A stretch of 64,000 nucleotides of DNA from an uncultured Paracoccaceae bacterium (GTDB taxonomy: Bacteria; Bacteroidota; Bacteroidia; Flavobacteriales; Flavobacteriaceae), in NCBI GenBank assembly GCA_943788135.1, contig CALSPC010000007.1, positions 395,187-459,186 of the forward strand, given 5' to 3'. Position 1 is the stretch's first letter; each line of letters begins with the position of its first letter. The notes under the pieces were generated by a model. It was not told the DNA's origin. It searched no databases and saw only the letters and a program-made list of their open reading frames with translations. Positions 17,351 through 26,001 of this stretch are shown here, in pieces. The translations under genes and the position numbers were made by a program.

Positions 17351-17728
17351 TTATTTTTTTATGGTACACTGATCCAATTTAATTTCCTCTAGTAAATCAT
17401 CAAATCCGATACAACGGCCTTTGACAGTCACAGAGTCATTGACTTTCAAATCACTAGTTAAAGTCACAAATTGACCATAAACTTTGTGACCAATGGTCAA
17501 ACTTTGGGAATCTATTGCGGTTACTAATCCTGAAACTAACAGGGTTTGATCCAAATATTTCTGCTCCGCTTGAGCGGAATTCTGAATAAACTCTTCATGT
17601 ATATAGTCGGCTTTTACCGCAAAACTTACAGCTTCCTCACTAATTGACCTATGATTGGGGTACATATAGGAATAAGCAATAATGGATCCTATAATTAATA
17701 TGAAAATAACTATTAATTTGTTTTGCAT
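17351..17728 (-). CDS. tRNA_anti-like OB-fold membrane-anchored protein
   Basis: 125 aa: an N-terminal membrane anchor (LIVIFILIIGSIIAYSYMY) followed by a single OB-fold-like domain (LLVSGLVTAIDSQSLTIG ... FVTLTSDLKVNDSVTVKGRCIGFDDLLEEIKLDQCTI). This resembles the tRNA_anti-like family (PF12869), in which the OB fold is exported and does not bind tRNA as far as known. First gene of the minus-strand half of the envelope cluster, divergent from the cytochrome gene 101 bp away. Confidence 0.7.
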   Translation of the reverse strand: MQNKLIVIFILIIGSIIAYSYMYPNHRSISEEAVSFAVKADYIHEEFIQNSAQAEQKYLDQTLLVSGLVTAIDSQSLTIGHKVYGQFVTLTSDLKVNDSVTVKGRCIGFDDLLEEIKLDQCTIKK

Positions 17729-17797
17729 AACCCCTTAAATTATTAGTCTAAAATAAAGATTTTTATTGAATTATAATCTTTTAGATGAAAAAAGAAT

Positions 17798-17805
17798 TAA
17801 ATTTG
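17798..17805 (+). promoter_or_regulatory. -7 promoter box of the cytochrome-YceI unit
   Basis: TAAATTTG, a perfect TAnnTTTG, 24 nt before the cytochrome ATG. Confidence 0.5.
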
Positions 17806-17829
17806 GTTATACTTTAACACTCAATTTTT

Positions 17830-18195
17830 ATGAAATTTACACGATTTATTTTTGCCTTTGCTATTGGAATTCTACTATGGTCTTGCACCAACACGAGCGA
17901 AAGTGACCTGATTGAACAAGTTGAGCCAGAAGATATTATTACCTATACAGAACACATCAAACCGATATATGAGAACAACTGTATAAATTGCCATTCCAAC
18001 CCTGCAATTAACGGCGCTAGTATGCCATTCACAACGCTTAGCGAACTTCGGAACTCCATTGAAAATACCGATCATATAGACAGAATCAATCGCCAACCTG
18101 GTGAGGGTGGTTTTATGCCCTTAGGTGGAACGCGCTTACCTCAAGTGTCTATTGATCTTATTGAGCAATGGCAATCGGAGGGCTTTGCTGAATAA
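17830..18195 (+). CDS. c-type cytochrome lipoprotein
   Basis: 121 aa with a lipobox (GILLWSC, Cys 19) and one haem attachment site CINCH (51-55). A later Met in GEGGFMPLGGTRLP is the likely distal ligand, and VSIDLIEQWQSEG is the usual C-terminal helix of small class I-like cytochromes. It should be tethered to a membrane facing the periplasm or the surface and carry electrons. A YceI gene follows 12 nt later. Together with the DOMON protein it suggests a haem-based redox function for the cluster. Confidence 0.85.
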   Translation: MKFTRFIFAFAIGILLWSCTNTSESDLIEQVEPEDIITYTEHIKPIYENNCINCHSNPAINGASMPFTTLSELRNSIENTDHIDRINRQPGEGGFMPLGGTRLPQVSIDLIEQWQSEGFAE

Positions 18196-18207
18196 CGTTA
18201 TATATTT

Positions 18208-18747
18208 ATGATGAAAAATATTTATCTCCTATTTTTATGTATTTCTTTTACTGGAATATCTCAGAAAAAATACCTTACCAAATCGGGTGTACTTAACTTT
18301 GAAGCCAGTGTTGAAGCATTTGAAGAAATCAAAGCCTCCAACTCTAATGTTACTGCCATTTTTAATGCCGCAAACGGACAAATTGCAGCACTCGCCCTCG
18401 TCAAAGGGTTTCGATTCAAAAATGCGCTTATGGAAGAGCATTTTAATGAAAATTATGCCGAATCTGACCTATACCCAAAGGCAATTTTTAAAGGCGAATT
18501 GGTAGGCTTTTCTTTAGACGCCCTTCAAACAAGCTATTCTATTCAAGGAACATTGAGTTTTCATGGAATTACTAAACCTCTTGAAAATGTTTCTGTTGAA
18601 GTCAAATCTTCAGAAAATTCTTTCACACTACAAGGAACATTTGAAATTGCACCCAATGATTTTGATATCGAAATCCCAAAAATTGTGCGTTCAAAAATAG
18701 CGGATTCTGTGGCTGTAATTTTTGAATTTGAATTACTGAAAAAATAA
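18208..18747 (+). CDS. YceI family periplasmic lipid-binding protein
   Basis: 179 aa with a signal peptide (LLFLCISFTGISQ) and a YceI lipocalin-like fold: GVLNFEASVEAFEEIKASNSN, FRFKNALMEEHFNENYAES, YPKAIFKGELVGF, GTLSFHGITKPL and FEIAPNDFDIEIPKI. The family binds long isoprenoid chains such as polyprenyl quinones in a beta-barrel. Encoded directly after the cytochrome, so a quinone or isoprenoid link to electron transfer is a reasonable inference. A terminator follows. Confidence 0.85.
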   Translation: MMKNIYLLFLCISFTGISQKKYLTKSGVLNFEASVEAFEEIKASNSNVTAIFNAANGQIAALALVKGFRFKNALMEEHFNENYAESDLYPKAIFKGELVGFSLDALQTSYSIQGTLSFHGITKPLENVSVEVKSSENSFTLQGTFEIAPNDFDIEIPKIVRSKIADSVAVIFEFELLKK

Positions 18748-18752
18748 GTATT

Positions 18753-18782
18753 AAAAAAAGCCGCATTTAGCGGCTTTTTTTT
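18753..18782. terminator. Bidirectional rho-independent terminator
   Basis: GCCGC pairs with GCGGC around ATTTA, with flanking A and T tracts, between the convergent YceI and M43 protease genes. Confidence 0.9.
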
Positions 18783-18810
18783 GAATATTATCTCAATAGA
18801 TTTATCTGTT

Positions 18811-20970
18811 CTATTTTTTCATAAATCTACTAATCAGTTCTGATTTTGCTGCTTTAACTTTTATAAAATATAGTCCTTTTGAAAGGCCCGAAACTTGAAT
18901 TCGATTTGATGGGTTAAGAGTGCTTGTCATTACTTTCTTTCCACTAATGTCATATATTTCATAAGCGCTTAAAGGTACATTATTTTGAAGAGTAATTGTC
19001 AATTCGTCCTGAACGGGGTTTGGAAATAATTTTAACTGTGAAGTATTTACGGTTTTTGTGTTTAAAGTGGCATTGACAAGAACTCCATAGTCATCTGCGC
19101 GTTTAATTAAACCATCACCACAACTATTCCCAGATTCTCTAGTAACAGAAATAACACGCATTGTTAATGGAATTCCTGTGACAACATCTGTTGGAGGTGT
19201 AACAGAAACAGTAGCTGAATAAGAGCCTGGGTTGCGACTGTCAACGTTATCATCCAAAACCTTTTCATCAGAATCAAAAGTTCCGTTATTATTCCAATCT
19301 ATCCATACCGTAGCACTTTGAGAGTATTCATTTATTGCATCATACTCAACAGTTAAGTCATAGGAGCTGTCAACATTAATTTGTGTGTTTTTTGAACATC
19401 TAAAGTCTCGAACTACAGGGGATACATTACTAGTACTTGTAATGTTACTTAAATTATTAAAAGATACTCTCGTGACTCCAGTACCATAGTTTCCTGAAGA
19501 ATTGATACTTGTAACCTCACAATAGGTTAGAAATGATGAGGAAGAAATAATAAAGCTATTTGGTTTTGTAAGGCTTGATGTTCCTTGTAGGTTTGTAATT
19601 TCTAATGTCACATCATAAGTTCCACTATTTGAAAATGTAATGGATGGGTTTTGATCCGTTGAAGTTATAGGAGTATCTACACCATTATCAAAAGTCCATG
19701 CAAAAGAAATATTATCATAGCCATTATTAGTAAAACTATTTGGAGTGTTTGCTGACTTATCTGTAAACGTAGTTTCGTTCCCTAAACATATAAACTTTGG
19801 GGAATCAAAATCAATAACAGCCGCGGCTAGTGGCTCTAAAGCAGCACCTTCAAAATAGGATTTTCTACTTCCTCTACCTGCTGTTAAAGCATTAATTGCT
19901 TCAACTCTTTGACCTGCAGTAAATTCAGATGAGCAGCCAGAATAATCCATGTAATTGAACATGTGATCTTGATGAGTACCTGAGTTTCTAGCAAATCCTG
20001 TTTCAGGATTAATAACTTGATTAAACGCTAGATCACAATTATTACTAACTGTTGTATCGCATTCCCAATAAATCGAAGGTGTTATTTGAGATGTTCGGAT
20101 GTGTTCTGGTGTATCCGCAATACCATCATCTCCGCATGTATTAGTATCAGGGTCGTCTCCGTTGAAGGTATGTGGAAGGTTCAATGCATGTCCCATTTCA
20201 TGTGCCCAAGTAGAAGATGATTCCTGTAAATATGTGCAAATTAAAACCACAGAACCATCAAAAGATTGTCCATGTGCAGAAGCATAATAGGCATAACCAG
20301 CAATATAGCTAGTGCCTGTATAACAATTTGTATTATCAATTTCATCTACAATCCAAACGTTGTAGTAACTGTAAGGATCCCAAACACTATAGGCTTTAAG
20401 TTCTGTGTCAGAAATACCTGAACTTCCGCTTCGGTTAACGCCGTTATTCACATACGCTTCATCGGAGCTCAAATCTACTCGATCAATACCATTGGTCATA
20501 TTTCCGTTTGGGTCTTGTATCGCCAAAACAAATTCTATTTTCATATCTACGCCTTCTCCATCGCCATAAGTATTTGAAATACTTCTCCAATAATTATTCA
20601 AATATTTTAACCCTAACTTTACATCATTATCGGAAATATTAGTTCCTGTACCAAGAGCCTCTCCTTTGTGCATCACGTGAACAACCACTGGCACTTGAAG
20701 CACTCCATTTGATAAACGGTTTTGACCTGAAGCCGCCATTCCAATAGATTCTAGCATTTCCTCGTGACGCTTTTTGTAATCAGCGTCAGATTTCATTTTT
20801 TCATCATGAATAGAATCTGTTCCACAAAATTCAGGAATGCCTTGTGTGCGTTGTTGAGTTCCGTTCTGGGTTGCTTGGTTAGCAGGAAGCGGAGTTAATG
20901 TTTGGCCATTGGTCTGTATGCTAAAAAATAAAGCTAAAGACAGAAGTGTATTGAAAAAGACAGTTTTCAT
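18811..20970 (-). CDS. Secreted M43 (pappalysin/cytophagalysin-type) zinc metalloprotease with PKD, GEVED and T9SS domains
   Basis: 719 aa, domains in order: signal peptide (to about 22), propeptide, M43 metalloprotease with HEMGHALNLPH at 257-267 and the downstream Met-turn FNYMDYSGCSSEF near 337, a PKD domain (DFDSPKFICLGNETTFTDKS ... SGTYDVTLEITNL, about 387-475), a GEVED domain (VWIDWNNNGTFDSDEKVL, about 485-640), and a type A T9SS sorting domain (LFPNPVQDELTITL ... GLYFIKVKAAKSELISRFMKK). It is a surface or secreted protease for extracellular proteins. Monocistronic with its own -7 box. Confidence 0.93.
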   Translation of the reverse strand: MKTVFFNTLLSLALFFSIQTNGQTLTPLPANQATQNGTQQRTQGIPEFCGTDSIHDEKMKSDADYKKRHEEMLESIGMAASGQNRLSNGVLQVPVVVHVMHKGEALGTGTNISDNDVKLGLKYLNNYWRSISNTYGDGEGVDMKIEFVLAIQDPNGNMTNGIDRVDLSSDEAYVNNGVNRSGSSGISDTELKAYSVWDPYSYYNVWIVDEIDNTNCYTGTSYIAGYAYYASAHGQSFDGSVVLICTYLQESSSTWAHEMGHALNLPHTFNGDDPDTNTCGDDGIADTPEHIRTSQITPSIYWECDTTVSNNCDLAFNQVINPETGFARNSGTHQDHMFNYMDYSGCSSEFTAGQRVEAINALTAGRGSRKSYFEGAALEPLAAAVIDFDSPKFICLGNETTFTDKSANTPNSFTNNGYDNISFAWTFDNGVDTPITSTDQNPSITFSNSGTYDVTLEITNLQGTSSLTKPNSFIISSSSFLTYCEVTSINSSGNYGTGVTRVSFNNLSNITSTSNVSPVVRDFRCSKNTQINVDSSYDLTVEYDAINEYSQSATVWIDWNNNGTFDSDEKVLDDNVDSRNPGSYSATVSVTPPTDVVTGIPLTMRVISVTRESGNSCGDGLIKRADDYGVLVNATLNTKTVNTSQLKLFPNPVQDELTITLQNNVPLSAYEIYDISGKKVMTSTLNPSNRIQVSGLSKGLYFIKVKAAKSELISRFMKK

Positions 20971-21007
20971 TTAGTATATTGTTTATAAATTTAAATATAT
21001 AACTAAA

Positions 21008-21015
21008 CAAATATA
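21008..21015 (-). promoter_or_regulatory. -7 promoter box of the M43 protease
   Basis: CAAATATA on the plus strand reads TATATTTG on the minus strand, a perfect TAnnTTTG, 37 nt upstream of the protease ATG. Confidence 0.5.
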
Positions 21016-21106
21016 AGAAATTCAAAATAAACAAAAATAGCGCTTTAAAAGCTCAAACTATCGTCATACAATATCCATAGACCATCTTTAAGTACAATTG
21101 AATTAA

Positions 21107-21137
21107 AACAAAAAGCCGCATGTCGCGGCTTTTTGTT
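21107..21137 (-). terminator. Rho-independent terminator after carB
   Basis: AACAAAAAGCCGC (21107-21119) pairs with GCGGCTTTTTGTT (21125-21137) around a 5-nt loop, a stem of about 13 bp with a U tract on the minus strand. It lies 22 nt after the carB stop. Confidence 0.85.
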
Positions 21138-21158
21138 AAGGAGTTTAAAGTCAAAAAA

Positions 21159-24011
21159 TTATTTGCTTAGATACATTTTCCGTCTTGAGTACAAATTATA
21201 AAAGTCATCGTCTTTTAAACTGTCTATAAATAAAATACTTTCTCCTGTACTTTTCATTTCTGGTCCTAATTGTTTATTTACATTAGGGAATTTATTAAAC
21301 GAAAATACCGGTTGTTTGATCGCATAGCCTTCCAACTGTGGGTTAAAATCGAAATCGGTAACTTTCTTTTCGCCTAACATAACTTTAGTTGCATAATTCA
21401 CGTAAGGCTCGCCGTAGGCTTTCGCAATAAAAGGCACTGTACGTGATGCTCTTGGATTCGCTTCGATAATATAGACCTTATCATCTTTCACCGCAAACTG
21501 AATGTTAATTAGTCCTACTGTGTTAAGCGCCAAAGCAATCTTTTTGGTATGATCCTTTATTTGCTGCATGACTAAGTTTCCTAAGTTAAATGGTGGTAAA
21601 GTCGCATTACTATCACCTGAGTGAATACCACAAGGTTCAATATGCTCCATAATTCCAATAATATAGACGTTTTCGCCGTCACAAATCGCATCGGCTTCTG
21701 CTTCTATTGCACCATCCAAATAATGATCAAGCAACAGCTGATTTCCAGGCATTCTACTTAATAAATCTACAACGTGTTTTTCTAACTCTTCTTTGTTGAT
21801 CACAATTTTCATTCCCTGTCCACCTAAGACATACGATGGACGGACTAAAATTGGGAAGTCTAAAACATCTGCAATCGCTGCCGCTTCGTCTGCTGTGGTC
21901 GCAATATCAAATTCTGGATAAGGAATATTGTTTTCTTTCAAAAGATTCGAAAATAAGCCTCTATCTTCGGCTAAATCTAAGGACTCAAAACTTGTTCCTA
22001 ATATTTTTACGCCATATTTAGTTAATTTTTCAGCAAGTTTTAGAGCGGTTTGACCCCCTAACTGCACAATGACACCTTCAGGTTTTTCATGTTTGATAAT
22101 GTCATAAATATGTTCCCAAAAGACAGGTTCAAAATATAATTTATCAGCGGTATCAAAATCCGTTGAAACGGTTTCAGGGTTACAGTTAATCATGATGGTT
22201 TCATATCCACATTCTGCTGCTGCTAAAACGCCATGTACACAACAGTAATCGAACTCAATACCTTGTCCAATTCTGTTGGGGCCAGACCCTAAAACAATAA
22301 CTTTTTTCTTGTCAGAAACGATACTCTCATTATCTGAAAAACGAGCACCGTCAGCGGATTCCATATCACTTTCAAAAGTTGAATAGTAGTATGGCGTTTT
22401 GGCTTCAAATTCCGCAGCACAAGTATCTACTAGCTTGTACACTCGATTAACACCCAACTCTTCACGTTTTTTATAGACTTGACTTTCTAAACAGCCTAAC
22501 ATATGTGCTATCTGACGATCGCCATATCCTTTTTGTTTGGCTTCAAGCAACAACGGTTTGTCTATGGTATCAATTTTAAATGTAGAAATTTCATTTTTAA
22601 GCAAATGTAACTCTTCATATTGCTTCAAAAACCACATGTCAATCTTTGTGATCTCATGAATACGACTTAATGGAATTCCCATTTGAATCGCATCATAAAT
22701 TATAAACACACGATCCCAAGAGGCATTAGTGAGTTTTTCAATAATTTGTTCGTAGTTTTTATTCTCTTTAGCATCGGCACCTAATCCGTTTCGTTTAATT
22801 TCAAGAGATTGGGTAGCTTTGTGCAAGGCTTCTTGAAACGAACGTCCAATACCCATAACCTCACCAACAGATTTCATTTGTAAGCCTAAGGTACGATCTG
22901 AACCTTCAAATTTATCAAAGTTCCATCGTGGTATTTTAACAATTACATAATCTAAGGTCGGTTCAAATAAGGCCGATGTCGATTTTGTAATTTGATTTTG
23001 TAATTCATCTAAGTGATACCCTAGCGCTAATTTAGCAGCAACTTTTGCAATTGGATATCCTGTAGCTTTACTTGCTAATGCAGACGAGCGCGACACTCGA
23101 GGATTAATTTCAATAGCGATAATATCTTCTTTTTCATCTGGAGATACAGCAAACTGTACATTACATCCTCCTGCAAAATCCCCTATACTACGCATCATAT
23201 GTATGGCCATATCTCGCATGCGTTGGTAGGTGCGATCACTTAATGTCATTGCAGGTGCGACGGTAATAGAATCACCAGTATGAATTCCCATAGGATCCAT
23301 ATTTTCGATAGAACAAATAATAACGACATTATTGTTGGCATCTCTTAGTAACTCTAGCTCATATTCTTTCCAACCTAATAAGGCTTTATCAATCATAACC
23401 TCATGAATAGGAGAAATTTCAAGTCCACGAGTTAGTAATTCATCAAAATCTTCTTCTTTATGTACAATGGCTGCACCATCACCTCCTAATGTAAATGAAG
23501 CTCTAATGACGAGTGGGAAACCAAATTCTTGTGCAATTTCTTTTCCTTTTAGAAAAGAAGTTGCCGTGGCTTGAGGTGCCATAGGGATACCAATGTTAAT
23601 CATCAATTCACGGAATTTTTCTCTGTCTTCAGTGATGTTGATGGCATCAATATCAACCCCAATAATATCAACTCCAAAATCGGTCCAGATTCCTTTTTCG
23701 TCAGCTTCAATACAAAGATTCAAAGCCGTCTGCCCACCCATAGTTGGGAGTACCGCATCAATTTGTGGGTGGTCTTTAAGAATTTTGATAATGGACTTTG
23801 TAGTCAACGGCAACAAATACACATGATCGGCCATTGCAGGATCCGTCATAATAGTTGCAGGATTTGAATTGATTAGAATGGTTTCAATACCATCTTCTCT
23901 TAGTGAGCGAAGTGCTTGAGTTCCCGAATAATCAAATTCACAAGCTTGTCCAATGACGATGGGTCCTGAACCTATAATTAAAATTGATTTTAGATGTTTA
24001 CTTTTAGGCAT
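21159..24011 (-). CDS. carB: Carbamoyl-phosphate synthase large subunit, without the C-terminal allosteric domain
   Basis: CarB makes carbamoyl phosphate from bicarbonate, ammonia (from CarA) and two ATP, for pyrimidine and arginine synthesis. Two duplicated ATP-grasp synthetase units are visible: the first from SILIIGSGPIVIGQACEFDYSG with PTMGGQTALNL and EINPRVSRSSALASKATGYP, the second from VIVLGSGPNRIGQGIEFDYC with VQLGGQTALKL and EANPRASRTVPFIAKAYG. At 950 aa it is about 120 residues shorter than the E. coli protein: it ends soon after GPEMKSTGE, where the MGS-like regulatory domain for UMP and ornithine would begin. carA is not in the window. rpmH lies upstream on the same strand beyond a terminator. 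Confidence 0.96.
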   Translation of the reverse strand: MPKSKHLKSILIIGSGPIVIGQACEFDYSGTQALRSLREDGIETILINSNPATIMTDPAMADHVYLLPLTTKSIIKILKDHPQIDAVLPTMGGQTALNLCIEADEKGIWTDFGVDIIGVDIDAINITEDREKFRELMINIGIPMAPQATATSFLKGKEIAQEFGFPLVIRASFTLGGDGAAIVHKEEDFDELLTRGLEISPIHEVMIDKALLGWKEYELELLRDANNNVVIICSIENMDPMGIHTGDSITVAPAMTLSDRTYQRMRDMAIHMMRSIGDFAGGCNVQFAVSPDEKEDIIAIEINPRVSRSSALASKATGYPIAKVAAKLALGYHLDELQNQITKSTSALFEPTLDYVIVKIPRWNFDKFEGSDRTLGLQMKSVGEVMGIGRSFQEALHKATQSLEIKRNGLGADAKENKNYEQIIEKLTNASWDRVFIIYDAIQMGIPLSRIHEITKIDMWFLKQYEELHLLKNEISTFKIDTIDKPLLLEAKQKGYGDRQIAHMLGCLESQVYKKREELGVNRVYKLVDTCAAEFEAKTPYYYSTFESDMESADGARFSDNESIVSDKKKVIVLGSGPNRIGQGIEFDYCCVHGVLAAAECGYETIMINCNPETVSTDFDTADKLYFEPVFWEHIYDIIKHEKPEGVIVQLGGQTALKLAEKLTKYGVKILGTSFESLDLAEDRGLFSNLLKENNIPYPEFDIATTADEAAAIADVLDFPILVRPSYVLGGQGMKIVINKEELEKHVVDLLSRMPGNQLLLDHYLDGAIEAEADAICDGENVYIIGIMEHIEPCGIHSGDSNATLPPFNLGNLVMQQIKDHTKKIALALNTVGLINIQFAVKDDKVYIIEANPRASRTVPFIAKAYGEPYVNYATKVMLGEKKVTDFDFNPQLEGYAIKQPVFSFNKFPNVNKQLGPEMKSTGESILFIDSLKDDDFYNLYSRRKMYLSK

Positions 24012-24070
24012 TTTTTAATGTAATTGGTTGTATTATAATTGGATACGAAATTAAGTAACGTTTGGGTATA

Positions 24071-24100
24071 AAAAAAGGCGTTGCTACAAGCAACACCTTT
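24071..24100 (-). terminator. Rho-independent terminator after rpmH
   Basis: On the minus strand, AAAGG, T, GTTGCT pairs with AGCAAC, G, CCTTT around a TGT loop and runs into a T tract. It separates rpmH from carB. Confidence 0.85.
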
Positions 24101-24123
24101 AATATATTAACAATTGTTAATCA

Positions 24124-24282
24124 TTATTTTTTGTGACGAAGTTCTGAAGAAACACTTATTTTCTTTCTGCCTTTTGCACGTCTTCTTGCAAGAACTTTTC
24201 TCCCATTGGCAGAAGCCATTCTTTCTCTAAAACCATGTTTGTTTTTTCTTTTTCTTTTCGATGGTTGAAACGTTCTTTTCAT
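24124..24282 (-). CDS. rpmH: 50S ribosomal protein L34
   Basis: A 52 aa, very basic protein: [20 protein letters not shown], then [20 protein letters not shown]. This is L34, a structural component of the large subunit; the FQPS and KHGFRxRMxxxxGRxVLxxRRxKGR pattern is diagnostic. The C-terminal extension ([12 protein letters not shown]) is usual for Bacteroidota. It has a textbook promoter upstream and a terminator downstream, so it is transcribed alone. Confidence 0.96.
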   Translation of the reverse strand: MKRTFQPSKRKRKNKHGFRERMASANGRKVLARRRAKGRKKISVSSELRHKK

Positions 24283-24358
24283 TTTAGTATATTTTTAAAA
24301 CTTTACGAGTATTATTATCCTTAAAAAATGCGCTTAAGTCCTCACTAAAAGCGCGGTG

Positions 24359-24389
24359 CAAATATACAAAGAGTTTTTACTTTGGCAAA
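24359..24389 (-). promoter_or_regulatory. rpmH promoter (-33 and -7)
   Basis: On the minus strand TTTG (24386-24389) is followed after exactly 19 nt by TATATTTG (24359-24366), the full Bacteroidota consensus. The expected leader is about 70 nt. Confidence 0.7.
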
Positions 24390-24422
24390 CCTAATTTTAA
24401 AATAATTTTCATTTGTTTTTAC

Positions 24423-24430
24423 TACCTTTG
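24423..24430 (+). promoter_or_regulatory. -7 promoter box of the TPR-like membrane protein
   Basis: TACCTTTG, a perfect TAnnTTTG, 26 nt before the ATG at 24457. Confidence 0.5.
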
Positions 24431-24456
24431 TACTCGCAAAATAAATAACCTTAGAT

Positions 24457-25026
24457 ATGTTCAATAAAAATATAAAATTAGTTCTTGCTGCTGCCATCAT
24501 TGGGTATGCTATATATCAAATCACAGAAACCTATGTTGGAAATGGCGTGATGCTTATTCTACTGTCTTTAATTTTTGTGTTCCTCTATTTTAAAAATGAA
24601 ATGATTCTATTAGCTTTTTTGAAATTAAGAAAGCAAGATTTCCCCGGTACAGAGCGTTTACTTAACAAAATTAAAAACCCTAAATCAGCACTGACTACAA
24701 AACAACAAGGGTATTATAATTTCTTAAAAGGAATTATGGTGTCGCAAACCAATATGAATGATGCTGAAAAATATTTCAAAAACGCAGTAAGTCTTGGTTT
24801 ATCTATGGATCATGATTTGGCTATGGCGAAATTAAACTTAGCAGGAATTGCATTCACGAAACGCCGCAAACTTGAAGCTCAAAAATTACTGCAAGAAGCT
24901 CAAAAATTAGACAAAAGAGATATGTTGACCGAGCAAATTAAAATGATGAAGCAACAAATGAAAAAAGGAGCAATGCCAAACCAACACTTTGGAGGTGGAC
25001 AACAACGCGGCGGGAAACGACGTTAG
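24457..25026 (+). CDS. Membrane-anchored TPR-like protein (DUF2892-type)
   Basis: 189 aa. The first 50 residues hold two transmembrane segments (LVLAAAIIGYAIYQI and GVMLILLSLIFVFLYF). The remainder is helical and reads as two to three tetratricopeptide-like repeats (YYNFLKGIMVSQTNMNDAEKYFKNAVSLG, AMAKLNLAGIAFTKRRKLEAQKLLQEAQKL given in part), with a Gly/Gln-rich basic tail. TPR domains bind other proteins; no partner is evident. Its stop overlaps the convergent lytic transglycosylase gene by 4 nt. Confidence 0.7.
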   Translation: MFNKNIKLVLAAAIIGYAIYQITETYVGNGVMLILLSLIFVFLYFKNEMILLAFLKLRKQDFPGTERLLNKIKNPKSALTTKQQGYYNFLKGIMVSQTNMNDAEKYFKNAVSLGLSMDHDLAMAKLNLAGIAFTKRRKLEAQKLLQEAQKLDKRDMLTEQIKMMKQQMKKGAMPNQHFGGGQQRGGKRR

Positions 25027-25952
25027 TTTTTATTTTCATAATACCCTTTTTCAGGGATTTCTAGAGTGTATAACTTCCTAGATTTATTATTCAAAAACCC
25101 CTCTCTCAACCAAGGATTATGAAGTTTGAGCTGTTTGTAATTGAGTCCAAACTTAGCTGCGAATTGCACAAAGTCAGTCACTGCAGTATCCACTTCAACT
25201 TTTGAGGTTGGAATAGCCGAATACATATCATCTTGATCAAAGTTATAACCATACTTTTTGGGGTGTTCCATGATTTCTTTCAAAGCTACGGCACGAAATA
25301 CATAACGCCCGGTTTCTTCCCCCAATAACAAATCATAATATCCGGAAACATTTTGTTTATCGAGTTGATTTGAAATCCCACGGATTCCAGCATTATAGGC
25401 CGCAGCAGCAAGAGTCCAACTCCCAAATTTTTCTTTAGCTTTTAAAAAATACTTACACGCCACATGAGTCGAAAGCTCTAAATTATAGCGTTCATCAACA
25501 TTTGAATTAATTTCTAATCCATAGTCTTTTCCCGTTGACTTCATAATCTGCCAAAACCCTTTTGCACCAGCAGGAGACGTCACATTTTGAAGACCACTTT
25601 CAATAAGTGCTAAATATTTAAAATCATCTGGAATACCATACGATTTTAAAATCGGCTCAAGTACTGGAAAATAACGATGAGAACGTTTTATTAGCAACAA
25701 CCCGTTCGACTGCCAATACGTGTTTACAAGAAGTTCACGGTCCATGCGCTCACGAATATCTGGACTTTGAAGTGGCATAACTTCTCCTGAAAAATCAAGT
25801 ACTTCAGGAATTTCTAACGCATAGACATTATAATCATTTTCAGCACTTGAATACTTATCTTCTGGAAGAGGGTGGCTAGAAAATGCAAGAGCTATAAACC
25901 CCACCAATATTAGGGCTCCAATAGAATACAATGTGTGTTTTATATAACGCAT
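25023..25952 (-). CDS. Lytic murein transglycosylase (SLT/MltD-type)
   Basis: Cleaves the MurNAc-GlcNAc bond of peptidoglycan to give 1,6-anhydro ends. 309 aa with an N-terminal membrane or signal segment (residues 8-25). The SLT domain begins with the catalytic Glu in ALIESGL (Glu118), then SPAGAKGFWQIM, and later AAAAYNAGIRGISNQL. C-terminal residues about 240-309 could be a remnant LysM-like region (FAAKFGLNYKQLKLHNPWL), as in MltD but shorter. It faces the preceding gene tail to tail. Confidence 0.92.
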   Translation of the reverse strand: MRYIKHTLYSIGALILVGFIALAFSSHPLPEDKYSSAENDYNVYALEIPEVLDFSGEVMPLQSPDIRERMDRELLVNTYWQSNGLLLIKRSHRYFPVLEPILKSYGIPDDFKYLALIESGLQNVTSPAGAKGFWQIMKSTGKDYGLEINSNVDERYNLELSTHVACKYFLKAKEKFGSWTLAAAAYNAGIRGISNQLDKQNVSGYYDLLLGEETGRYVFRAVALKEIMEHPKKYGYNFDQDDMYSAIPTSKVEVDTAVTDFVQFAAKFGLNYKQLKLHNPWLREGFLNNKSRKLYTLEIPEKGYYENKN

Positions 25953-26001
25953 AACTTTATAGGTTTAATATTTAAAAATACAAAAAAAAGTATAACCAAC
26001 A

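Noticed and set aside
17839..18100. Frameshift or fusion between the cytochrome and YceI genes
   Set aside because: Both have complete signals, motifs and stops; the 12-nt gap is a normal operon spacing.
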